Assembly: GCF_900103455.1 (NCBI RefSeq)
Contig: NZ_FNHI01000006.1
Coordinates: forward strand, 186,001-250,000
Reading direction: 5' to 3'
Length of the DNA stretch: 64,000 nt
From: Streptomyces wuyuanensis
GTDB taxonomy: Bacteria; Actinomycetota; Actinomycetes; Streptomycetales; Streptomycetaceae
A model generated the notes under the pieces. That model searched no databases. It was given only the letters and a program-made list of their open reading frames with translations, and was not told the DNA's origin. The translations under genes and the position numbers were made by a program. The stretch's first letter is position 1. The number at the start of each line of letters is the position of its first letter. Of this stretch, positions 35,747 to 43,663 are shown one piece after another.

Positions 35747-36952
35747 TCACTTCCGTGCCCTGCCGAGCGCCACGGCGACCGCGAGGTAGGGCAGGGCGAG
35801 CAGCGCGAAGACGGTGCCGTGCGACGCGTGCGCGGACAGCCCCGCGTACGCCCCGTACACCAGCAGCGTGGTGAGTCCCGTGCCGAGCCCCGCGAGGGAG
35901 GTCACGGTGGCCCGGCTCGGGCCGCTGATCGCGTCCTGCAGCCGCGCGTCGGCCAGCACATCGGAGAGCTGGAAGACCAGGAAACCGGCCCCCACCAGCA
36001 GGAACCCACCGGGTCCACCGCTCAGCGCACCCAGGGCGAGCGCTGTCGCGCCCGCCGCGACGGCGGCCCCCAGCATCCGTCCGGAGAGCCGCTCGCCCGG
36101 CCCCACCAGCAGCGAACCGAGCGTCACTCCGACCCAGACCACGAGCACCAGCCACGGGACCGTCGCGGTCGCGACACCGGTGGCGGCGGCCAGCAGAGGT
36201 ACGTACTCGTCGAGCGCGCCCCAGACGGAGGTGACGACGACGGACAGCAGCAGTGCGTGCCGTACGCGAGTGCTGCCGCGCACCTCGGCGAGACCCGCCC
36301 GCAGGGCCGCCGTGTACGCCCCGCGCCGAGCGCGCCGCTCGGCACCTCCGCCTGCCGGCCCGCGGTGTTCGGGCAGCGTCGCGCCCACGGCGGCGCACAG
36401 CACACACGAGACGACGCTGGCCACGCCGACCAGCAGCTCGCCGCCCCGGGCGAAGGCGGGTGCCGCCGCTGCGGTGGCCGTGGCCGTCGCGGCCATGCTC
36501 ACCGCCGCGGCGCGCCCCATGACCCGGCCGTAGCGCGAAGCGGCGCCGAGCCGTTCGAGCTCGTCGTGCACCAGGGCCTCCATGGCCCCGGAGCGCAGCG
36601 AACCGCCGACGCCCCACAGCACGAACCCGGCGGCGTACGCGCCGTACGAGGGGAACAGCACCCACAGGGCGAACCCGGTTGCCGTGAGCAGCGGCCCGAG
36701 GGCCGTCATCAGCCGGCGGGACACGACGTCGGCCCAGACGCCCGACGGGACCTCGACCAGCAGACCGGTCAGCGACCAGATGGCGAACAGGGACGAGATC
36801 TCTGCGGTGCCCAGGCCGTGCCCGGCGAACAGCAGCGCGTAGACGGGATAGAGCAGGACGAGGTCGTCGAGTCCCGCGTAGAGGTAGAGCGTTCGCTCGA
36901 GCCGGTGGACACCGGGCAGCAGCGGAGGCGGGCAGGACGAAGGGACGGGCAT
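35747..36952 (-). CDS. MFS transporter (12-helix, DHA3-like)
   Basis: This 401-aa membrane protein has twelve hydrophobic segments. VEVPSGVWADVVSRRLMTALGP is a motif-A-like loop between helices 2 and 3, and the LERTLYLYAGLDDLVLLYPVYALLFAGHGLGTAEISSLFAIW opening is common in actinobacterial MFS proteins of unknown substrate. The ATG at 36952 has AGAAGGA 8 bp upstream and is chosen over a start at 36997. It is a single gene, convergent with purA. Confidence 0.85.
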   Translation of the reverse strand: MPVPSSCPPPLLPGVHRLERTLYLYAGLDDLVLLYPVYALLFAGHGLGTAEISSLFAIWSLTGLLVEVPSGVWADVVSRRLMTALGPLLTATGFALWVLFPSYGAYAAGFVLWGVGGSLRSGAMEALVHDELERLGAASRYGRVMGRAAAVSMAATATATAAAAPAFARGGELLVGVASVVSCVLCAAVGATLPEHRGPAGGGAERRARRGAYTAALRAGLAEVRGSTRVRHALLLSVVVTSVWGALDEYVPLLAAATGVATATVPWLVLVVWVGVTLGSLLVGPGERLSGRMLGAAVAAGATALALGALSGGPGGFLLVGAGFLVFQLSDVLADARLQDAISGPSRATVTSLAGLGTGLTTLLVYGAYAGLSAHASHGTVFALLALPYLAVAVALGRARK

Positions 36953-37274
36953 GGTGGTGGTCCTTCTGCGGAACGGACGGGGACGCCGGGTGCCCATCCG
37001 CCGCGGCGGTCCGCGACAGTCCGTTCCAGGACCTGCTGCCGTGCATCAATGTCGTCGGCTCATACGGCCGAGTCTGGCACATGACGACCCGCCGGGGGCC
37101 GGGGTTTTCCCGGGCGCCGAAAGGCCCCTTCTCCGGGCGGTCGTGACGCACCACCGGACGGCTCCCGCGCACGCGGGGGCCGTCCGGCGCGTACGCCCGC
37201 CAAGACGGCCCGGTGCCGCGACCGGTGGTTCACCGGCCGTCGAGAACCGGGGAACCCTCCGGTCGGGACGGCCC
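36953..37274. other. 322-bp intergenic region between MFS and kinase genes
   Basis: No gene is seen. The left part should hold the MFS promoter (reading leftwards; GTATGAG near 37070 is a weak -10). The right part holds the kinase terminator at 37154-37187. Confidence 0.4.
37154..37187 (-). terminator. Terminator after the receptor kinase gene
   Basis: CCGGACGGCTCCCGCG pairs with CGCGGGGGCCGTCCGG over 16 bp with one G-U. It lies about 90 bp beyond the minus-strand kinase stop. Confidence 0.65.
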
Positions 37275-39191
37275 TCAGCGGCGGAAGTACTCCGCGGGCT
37301 CCCCGTCCGGACCCATCCCGTACACGAGCAGCCGCTCCTTGCCCCGCACCCGGTCGATGCGCAGGGTTTGGGAGACGTCGCCGGGAGTGCAGTCGGAGTC
37401 GGACGCGGCGGCGTCGGGCACCGTGGGGCCGGCGACGAGCACATGCCCGACGCCACCGAGCACGCTCGTGCCGGCGCAGTCGACGGTGGCGTCGAGGAGT
37501 TCCCCCGTGGCGCCGTCGGTCTTCGGGTACGACTGCCGGAAGCGGAGGAGCGGGGCGCCGACGGGGCCCTGGGTGATCGTGACGGTGTTGTCGAAGAGGT
37601 CGTTCTGATCGCCCCCGGACAGCTCGTCGAAGTGCTGCTTCCACGTGCCCAGGAAGGCCGCGGGCACGATGCGCGGCCCCGTCACCGCCCTGCGGAGGGT
37701 CGCGGTGACCGCACCGGACCGCCATTCGACGACGTCCTGGGAGCGCACGCTGAGCGTCTGGTGCGCGGCCGGCTGGCACTCCGCGGCCGGGACGCTCGTG
37801 GTCACGTCGCTCTCGCCGAACACGATCCGGTCGTCGTCCGCCGACACGAGCACGGACCGGCCCATGCACAGCCGCTCACCGGTGACCTGTACGTACGTGG
37901 CGGTCTTGGCGCCCTTGCGGCCCTGGGCGATCTCGATGCGGGCGGTCGACTTGGGGCTGTCGTCCGAGCCCTTCAGCACGCCCTCCCAGGCACCGAGGAA
38001 CACGGCGGGGACCTCGCCGGCGCCGCTCGTCCGGGTGGAGCCCGCGGGCGGCTTCTCGTACGACTCGGGCTCCCCGTCCGGCCAGTACGCCACGGCGAGG
38101 GCGGTGCCGCCCGTGAGCACGGCACCCGCGCAGGCGACGGCGAGGAATGTCCGCCACCGGCGGCGCGGCCGTGGCGGGGGAGCGCCGGGCCCGGTTCCGG
38201 ACCCCCCGCCGCCGGGGGGCGTGGGCGCTTCCGCGGCGCCCTGACCGCCATGGGCCCGGGTGTCCCGGGAGGAGGCTTCCGGTGACGGGTCGTGCGGTGC
38301 CGGGGTGTCCGCGTCCAGCAGCCTGGCCGCCTGCTCGCCGAGCCGCGCCAGCAGTTCGGACGGCAGCCACGCGCCACCGGACTCCGGTGCGACCCGGGCC
38401 AGTTCGGCGGCCGAGGGCCGGCGGGCGGGGTCCTTGTCGAGACAGGCGCGGACGAGCGGTCCGAGTTCCTCCGGGAGCCCTTCCAGGTCCGGTTCGTCGT
38501 GCGCGATGCGGAACATGATCGCGTGCACACCGCTGTCGGAGGCGCCGAACGGCTGCCGCCCGGTCGCCGCGTACGCCAGCAGCGCGCCCACGCAGAAGAT
38601 GTCGGAGGCCGTGCCGACCTTCTCGCCGCGCACCTGCTCCGGCGACATGAACCCGGGCGAGCCCACGACCGCGCCGGTGCTGGTGAGCCCGCCGTCGGTC
38701 ACGGTGTCCACGGCCCGTGCGATCCCGAAGTCGATGATCCGCGGACCCTCCACCGCCAGCAGGATGTTGGACGGCTTCAGATCGCGGTGCACGAGCCCGG
38801 CGGAGTGGATGTGCTCCAGCGACCGCCCCAGCCCGGCGGCGAGCGTGCGCACCGACGCGGGCGGCAGCGGACCCTGGTCGTCCACGACCGCCCGCAGGGC
38901 GGGCCCGGGCACGTAGGCGACGGCCACCCACGGCGAACCGGCGTCCGTGTCGGAGGCGATCAACGGCGTCGTCCCGGCCCCGCCCACCCGCTCCAGCGCG
39001 GCGACCTCCCGCGCGAAGCGGAGCCGGAACTCCTCCTCGGCGGCGAGCTGCGGATGCACCACCTTCACGGCCACCGTCCGCCCGCCCTCGGAGCGGGCGA
39101 GATACACCCGTCCCATGCCGCCGGTCCCGAGCCTGCCGAGAAGACGGAACGGACCGATGCGTACCGGGTCTTCGGGGGTCAGCGAGTCCAC
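37275..39191 (-). CDS. Receptor Ser/Thr protein kinase with duplicated extracytoplasmic domain
   Basis: This is a 638-aa PASTA-less Hanks-type kinase. The cytoplasmic kinase domain (about 12-270) is complete: LGTGGMGRVYLA, VAVKVV lysine, HRDLKPSNIL, DFGIARAVD, MSPEQVRG. A Pro/Gly-rich linker leads to one membrane helix (TFLAVACAGAVLTGGTALAVAY). Outside are two related modules of about 100-120 residues, beginning VPAVFLGAWEG and VPAAFLGTWKQ, each with two cysteines. GTG 39191 with GAGGA upstream is the start; an ATG at 39320 would read through a 6-bp microsatellite. A second kinase at 50406 has one copy of the same outer module. Confidence 0.9.
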   Translation of the reverse strand: MDSLTPEDPVRIGPFRLLGRLGTGGMGRVYLARSEGGRTVAVKVVHPQLAAEEEFRLRFAREVAALERVGGAGTTPLIASDTDAGSPWVAVAYVPGPALRAVVDDQGPLPPASVRTLAAGLGRSLEHIHSAGLVHRDLKPSNILLAVEGPRIIDFGIARAVDTVTDGGLTSTGAVVGSPGFMSPEQVRGEKVGTASDIFCVGALLAYAATGRQPFGASDSGVHAIMFRIAHDEPDLEGLPEELGPLVRACLDKDPARRPSAAELARVAPESGGAWLPSELLARLGEQAARLLDADTPAPHDPSPEASSRDTRAHGGQGAAEAPTPPGGGGSGTGPGAPPPRPRRRWRTFLAVACAGAVLTGGTALAVAYWPDGEPESYEKPPAGSTRTSGAGEVPAVFLGAWEGVLKGSDDSPKSTARIEIAQGRKGAKTATYVQVTGERLCMGRSVLVSADDDRIVFGESDVTTSVPAAECQPAAHQTLSVRSQDVVEWRSGAVTATLRRAVTGPRIVPAAFLGTWKQHFDELSGGDQNDLFDNTVTITQGPVGAPLLRFRQSYPKTDGATGELLDATVDCAGTSVLGGVGHVLVAGPTVPDAAASDSDCTPGDVSQTLRIDRVRGKERLLVYGMGPDGEPAEYFRR

Positions 39192-39250
39192 GTCGGGATC
39201 CTCGCACACGGTCCGGGAGAAGCCACCGGGCGTCCGGGGCGGTCTCCCTA

Positions 39251-39278
39251 CCGGCACCGGCACCGGCACCGGCACCGG
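39251..39278. repeat. CCGGCA microsatellite
   Basis: Four tandem copies of CCGGCA followed by CCGG lie in the intergenic region 60 bp upstream of the kinase start. The number of copies could vary between strains. Confidence 0.8.
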
Positions 39279-39352
39279 GGCACCGGGCCTGTGCCGGACG
39301 CCTGCGGGGTCCGCGGTCACGCCTCGGCCGGAAGCGGGGATTCGGCCAATCC

Positions 39353-39380
39353 TGGTCTAGACCTTGACAGGTCCAGACCA
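39353..39380 (+). promoter_or_regulatory. Chitinase promoter with paired 12-bp repeats
   Basis: TGGTCTAGACCT (39353-39364) and AGGTCCAGACCA (39369-39380) flank a consensus -35 TTGACA (39364-39369). Pairs of TGGTCCAGACCT-type repeats around the -35 are the known control element of Streptomyces chitinase genes, where chitin induction and glucose repression act; the same dyads match DasR-binding dre sites. The -10 is weak (TTCAGT at 39388). Confidence 0.88.
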
Positions 39381-39492
39381 TTACCTGTTCAGTGCTCAAC
39401 ACGCCCTACGGCGACACGACTTGGGAACCCCGTCCCGCGTACCTCCCCGCTCCCGCACCCCCACAACCCCCCACAGGGAAAGGTCGATAACG

Positions 39493-40377
39493 TTGTCGCG
39501 TCGGATCATCACCCTGCTCGCCGCCTTCGTGGCGGTGCTCGGACTCACGGTCCTCGTCCCCTCGACCGCGTCCGCCGCCGCGTGTGCTGCGGCCTGGAAC
39601 TCCTCGTCCGTCTACACCGGCGGCATGACCGCGTCCCACAACGGCCGCAACTGGCAGGCCAAGTGGTGGACCCAGAACGAGACCCCCGGCTCCGCCGAGG
39701 TCTGGGCCGACCAGGGTGCCTGCGGCGGCGGTGGCGGCAACCCGAACCCGGACCCCTCGGGCTTCGTCGTCAGCGAGGCGCAGTTCAACCAGATGTTCCC
39801 GAACCGGAACTCCTTCTACTCCTACAGCGGGCTGACCGCGGCCATGAGCGCGTACCCGGCCTTCGCCAAGACCGGCAGCGACACGGTCCGGAAGCAGGAG
39901 GCGGCGGCGTTCCTCGCCAACGTCGCGCACGAGACGGGCGGCCTGGTCCACATCGTCGAGCAGAACACCGCGAACTACCCGCACTACTGCGACTGGAGCC
40001 AGTCCTACGGCTGCCCGGCCGGCCAGGCCGCGTACTACGGACGCGGCCCGATCCAGCTCAGCTGGAACTTCAACTACAAGGCCGCCGGTGACGCCCTCGG
40101 CATCGACCTGCTGGGCAACCCCTGGCGCGTCGAGCGCGAGTCGGCCGTCGCCTGGAAGACCGGCCTCTGGTACTGGAACACCCAGAGCGGCCCGGGCACG
40201 ATGACCGGCCACAACGCCATGGTCAACCAGGCCGGCTTCGGCCACTCGATCCGCTCGATCAACGGTTCCCTGGAGTGCGACGGCAAGAACCCGGCGCAGG
40301 TCCAGAGCCGGGTGAACAACTACCAGCGCTTCACCCAGATCCTGGGCGTGCCGACCGGCGGCAACCTGTACTGCTGA
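39493..40377 (+). CDS. Secreted family 19 chitinase with chitin-binding domain
   Basis: This 294-aa enzyme degrades chitin outside the cell. A signal peptide (to about residue 29, SASAA) is followed by a CBM5/12 chitin-binding module (CAAAWNSSSVYTGGMTASHNG ... WWTQNETPG), a Gly/Pro linker and a GH19 domain. Catalytic E147 lies in NVAHETGGL and a second acid E156 in HIVEQN; YYGRGPIQLSWNFNY is a family signature. The TTG at 39493 has AAAGG 8 bp upstream; an ATG at 39364 lies inside the promoter. The gene is under the chitinase-type repeat promoter and ends with a perfect terminator. Confidence 0.95.
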   Translation: MSRRIITLLAAFVAVLGLTVLVPSTASAAACAAAWNSSSVYTGGMTASHNGRNWQAKWWTQNETPGSAEVWADQGACGGGGGNPNPDPSGFVVSEAQFNQMFPNRNSFYSYSGLTAAMSAYPAFAKTGSDTVRKQEAAAFLANVAHETGGLVHIVEQNTANYPHYCDWSQSYGCPAGQAAYYGRGPIQLSWNFNYKAAGDALGIDLLGNPWRVERESAVAWKTGLWYWNTQSGPGTMTGHNAMVNQAGFGHSIRSINGSLECDGKNPAQVQSRVNNYQRFTQILGVPTGGNLYC

Positions 40378-40415
40378 TCCCGGTACGGCGGGCCCGTCAC
40401 ACGGCCCGTACGCGC

Positions 40416-40449
40416 CGAAGGGCGGCCACCGAGAGGTGGCCGCCCTTCG
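40416..40449 (+). terminator. Terminator after the chitinase gene
   Basis: CGAAGGGCGGCCACC and its exact complement form a 15-bp stem around GAGA, followed by TCCGTCC. Confidence 0.9.
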
Positions 40450-40526
40450 TCCGTCCCGGTCGATCGGTCCGGAAGCGGGTGGTCCCGCCGGAAGCCGGAA
40501 GCCGGAAGCCGGGGCCGGGGTCCCCG

Positions 40527-42692
40527 CTACTGGCTGACCGCGCCGAACTCGTCGCCCGCCGCCGGAAGTCCGCCCGCGCCGGGCTGGTACGAGACCACCG
40601 GCTCGGCGGCGCCGTCGACCAGGCTCGCCCACGGCAGGGCGTGGAGCGCGCCGCGCGCGTTGGGGCCGACCGGCATGCCGACGTAGAGGTGGGTGGCGGC
40701 GGCGGTCAGATGGTTGCCGACCGCGTGGGAGGCGCCCGCCGCTCCCGGCAGACCCGCCTTGCCCTCCTCGACCACGACCTCGGACGCTCCCGGGCTGCCG
40801 ATCAGCGGCACGACCCGGACGGAGCCGGCATCCTTCACGGTGCCGATGTCCTCTCCGGGGACCCCGATCGACAGCAGCACGGTCCGGGCGGTGCCGACCG
40901 CCCCGGGCCGGATGTTCACTGCGGCGACCTTCCGGCCGAAGTTGTCGCCGGCCTCGTGCTCGCCCGCGATGCCGGGGCTTCCCTGGGTGATGTCGGCCAG
41001 CTGCGTGATCTTGCCCGCCGCGTCCACGCGCACGGTCACGACGCGTCCGGCGTCCTTGATGAGCGTGCTTCCGCTCCCCATGTCCTCGCCCGGCGAGCCG
41101 ATCGCGAGGATGGACTCCGTCCCGGTGGACGTGGCGTTCGGGCGGTGCTCGACCATCGCCAGGGAGGCGCCGAACTGGTCACCGGCCTCGGCGCCGCCAC
41201 TGATCAGGTTTGAGTCCTGGTCGAAGCCGGCCAGCGGGGTGGGCCCACCGGACGAGTTGACGGCATGCCCGTAGATCTGCACCCCGCCCGACCCGGACTC
41301 GGTGCCGATGTCCTCGCCCGGGGTACCGACGGCGAAGTGCCCGGGGGCGCCGGCGAGGGCGGTGCCGAACCGGTCGTCCTTCTCGGCGGCCCCGGCCGCT
41401 CCGGGCTTGTCCTGGTGCGTCGAGGCGTTCGTGGTACCGCGCAGGTAGAAGACGTTGCCGGCGTTGGCCACGTCGGCCAGGTCCTCGCCGGGGACGCCGA
41501 TGACGAGGTAGGGCTCGCCCGCGACGGTGGCACCGGCGGCCAGGGCGTGGCCCATCCGGTCGCCGGCCTCGCTGGCGGAGGCCTTGATGGCGCCCGCGCC
41601 GCTGGCCTGTTCCAGGGTCAGCGCCGTGGGTCCCTTTGTCAGCCCGCCGGTCGCGCCGTACAGCACCTGCACCATGCCCGCGTCAGCCGCGTCGCCGAGG
41701 TCCTCGCCCGGGATTCCCACGACGAGGTCGGTGCAGCCGTCCAGGTTGTGGTCGAAGCTAGCCAGCGCCTCGCCGAACTGGTCGTTCGCCTCCGCGCCGC
41801 CCGGAACACCGGGGCTGTCCTGGTTCAGCTCAGCCGTGCCCCTGCCGCCGCCGTACACGACCCGTACGACCCCGGCCTTGGCGTGGGCGCCGACGGTGGC
41901 CTTCGGGTCCGAGACCGCGATGTCGCGCACTCCGTCGCAGTTGAAGTCGGTCGGCCTGGCGGCCGTCACGGTGGCGGAGACCCAGCCGGCCAGGTCGTCC
42001 GCACGGGAGGCCACGGCGCCGGTGCGCGTCTCCTGCTCGCCGAAGCAACCGCCCTGCCAGGACCGGCTGTTGACGCCGACCAGCTGAACCGAGCCATTCG
42101 CCTCGCGAAGCAGCGGGGCGCCGGCGTCCCCCTTGCAGAGTCCGCCGTTCACGCCGGTGACGGCGATGTCGTCGGAGCCTGCGGTGTCCACCGTGAGAGA
42201 TGCGGTGTGCGGCGTGCCCGGTACCCATTCGGTCCTGGTGCGGCCGTGACCGACGGCCTTCAGCTCCTCGCCGGGAGCGGCCGCGGTCGCCGACACGGTC
42301 ACCGGTGCCGTTCCGGAAATCGGCTTGGCGAGCCGGGCGAGTACGAGGTCGCGGCCGGTGCGGGGCACCAGCTCGACGATCTCGCCGGTCTTCCCGGCGA
42401 CCGTGGCGGTCGTCCGGAGAGCGGGCTTGCCCGCGGCGACGGAGGCGGACTCCGGGTCGGCCGCGAAGCAGCTCGCGGCGGTGAGGATCCACTGCGGGGC
42501 GACGAGCGAGCCGGTGCAGGCGCGGGCGGCCTCGTCGGCGCCGATGGCGAGCCGGGCGGCGAATGCGTAGCTGCCGGCGGGTGCGGGGTCGCCCGCGGCG
42601 GCGTGGGCGGGGACGGAGACGAGCGCACCGGCGGTGGCGACGGCGGCTACGAGGGCGGCGCTCGCGCCGGCCCGTGGACGAACGGGGGTCAC
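40527..42692 (-). CDS. Secreted trypsin-fold pseudoprotease with FG-GAP beta-propeller
   Basis: This is a 721-aa exported protein. The signal peptide (to about residue 33, AHAAAGD) is followed by a trypsin-like domain (about 38-215) in which the catalytic His is Ser (TAASCF, S74) and the catalytic Ser is Ala (CKGDAGAP, A190), while the Asp (GRDLVLARL, D115) remains. The C-terminal 500 residues hold about seven FG-GAP/VCBS-type blades with recurring GVPGEDLGD and AGDQFGASLA motifs, forming an integrin-like propeller. The protease is presumably inactive and may bind ligands. GTG 42692 follows AAGGA. It lies 31 bp downstream of another exported-protein gene. Confidence 0.88.
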   Translation of the reverse strand: MTPVRPRAGASAALVAAVATAGALVSVPAHAAAGDPAPAGSYAFAARLAIGADEAARACTGSLVAPQWILTAASCFAADPESASVAAGKPALRTTATVAGKTGEIVELVPRTGRDLVLARLAKPISGTAPVTVSATAAAPGEELKAVGHGRTRTEWVPGTPHTASLTVDTAGSDDIAVTGVNGGLCKGDAGAPLLREANGSVQLVGVNSRSWQGGCFGEQETRTGAVASRADDLAGWVSATVTAARPTDFNCDGVRDIAVSDPKATVGAHAKAGVVRVVYGGGRGTAELNQDSPGVPGGAEANDQFGEALASFDHNLDGCTDLVVGIPGEDLGDAADAGMVQVLYGATGGLTKGPTALTLEQASGAGAIKASASEAGDRMGHALAAGATVAGEPYLVIGVPGEDLADVANAGNVFYLRGTTNASTHQDKPGAAGAAEKDDRFGTALAGAPGHFAVGTPGEDIGTESGSGGVQIYGHAVNSSGGPTPLAGFDQDSNLISGGAEAGDQFGASLAMVEHRPNATSTGTESILAIGSPGEDMGSGSTLIKDAGRVVTVRVDAAGKITQLADITQGSPGIAGEHEAGDNFGRKVAAVNIRPGAVGTARTVLLSIGVPGEDIGTVKDAGSVRVVPLIGSPGASEVVVEEGKAGLPGAAGASHAVGNHLTAAATHLYVGMPVGPNARGALHALPWASLVDGAAEPVVSYQPGAGGLPAAGDEFGAVSQ

Positions 42693-42723
42693 GTTTCTCG
42701 ATTCCTTGATGCGGGGAGGCCGG

Positions 42724-43233
42724 TCAGCCGGTGACGCGGATCTCGACGAGCACGGACCGGGCGCCGCCGACGGTGCCCTCGCCCACGCTCTCGAAGCCGT
42801 CCTTTGGCACGTCGACGGTGGTGGTGTCACCGTTGGCGGTCAGGTCGGCGCTGATGGGATGGTCTTCCGTCTCCAGGGCGAAGACACGCGGCAGTTCGAG
42901 GGTGAGGTACCCCGACTTGGCGGTGGCGCGGAAGCAGTAGTTGGGCTTGCGGCCGACCGCGTCGTCCTTGACCGTGTAGACCTTGATCTGCCCCGGAGCG
43001 GTGTCGCACTCCGCGAGGAGGATGCGTCCGTCGCCCTTCTTCAGCTTGATTCCCTGGCCGGCCAGGATGCCGTCGGCACCGGGGTAGTTGTAGTCCTCCA
43101 CCGCGACCGGGGGGTTGCCGGCCGCGTTCGCCCCGGCAGTCGATTCGCTCGCCACGGCGAGGGGAATTCCCACTGCCGCGGCGAGGACGCCAATGGCTCC
43201 CGAGAGAAGAAGACGACGAGTGCGGAAAGTCAC
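42724..43233 (-). CDS. Small exported protein of unknown function
   Basis: This gene encodes 169 aa with a clear signal peptide (RTRRLLLSGAIGVLAAAVGIPLAVAS). The mature part is beta-rich, with two cysteines (AECDTAPG and PNYCFRAT) that could form a disulfide, and contains YNYPGADGILAGQGIKLKKGDGRILLAEC. I do not recognise the family. The GTG at 43233 has AAAGGAG 6 bp upstream, a strong site. Its close spacing to the pseudoprotease-propeller gene suggests that the two exported proteins are co-expressed and may interact. Confidence 0.8.
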   Translation of the reverse strand: MTFRTRRLLLSGAIGVLAAAVGIPLAVASESTAGANAAGNPPVAVEDYNYPGADGILAGQGIKLKKGDGRILLAECDTAPGQIKVYTVKDDAVGRKPNYCFRATAKSGYLTLELPRVFALETEDHPISADLTANGDTTTVDVPKDGFESVGEGTVGGARSVLVEIRVTG

Positions 43234-43663
43234 CGCACACTCCTTTCAGGCGGCACCCATGCGTTCGGAGTGGCCGAAAAGTAATTGTCCAGTAAAGGTG
43301 ACGAGCGAATGTAGATCCATCGGTGAAGGGTCGTCAACTTCGTTTCACAGTACGGAAGTAGCGTCGCGTCAGGGTTTGATGGGGTAGTTCCCGGACTGTC
43401 GTGGCGCCGATGATGCGCGTGTCACATCGGAATTGCGTCACCGCGGGTTCCGGTATCCGGATGCCTGTATTCAGGATGTGAAGAACGGAGTTCGTGATTC
43501 CGGTGATGTGGGCAACATGCAGGCGTCTGCGGCGCGACTGCACGCTCTCTCGGAAAATCCCCGCGTTATGCTCCCGACGCCAAAGCGGAGTAACGGCAAC
43601 TCTCGTTGCCGGTAACCGAGATGAGTGTTTCTTTTGAATCGAAGAATTCATGGGGGGAGACGG
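43234..43663. other. 430-bp divergent intergenic region, low GC
   Basis: No gene is seen. The region is clearly AT-richer than its neighbours and separates two outward-reading secreted-protein genes, so it should hold both promoters. A small hairpin CGGCAAC-TCTC-GTTGCCG occurs at 43594-43611 close to the start of the ALF-repeat gene. Confidence 0.5.

Noticed and set aside
36953..37274. Search for a small gene or riboswitch in the gap
   Set aside because: Only a terminator and a weak promoter could be seen; no conserved fold or ORF with a ribosome-binding site.
39192..39320. N-terminal extension of the receptor kinase encoding a PVPVPV stretch
   Set aside because: The extension is produced by the CCGGCA microsatellite, lies before a better GTG with a ribosome-binding site, and would put a disordered tail ahead of the kinase domain.
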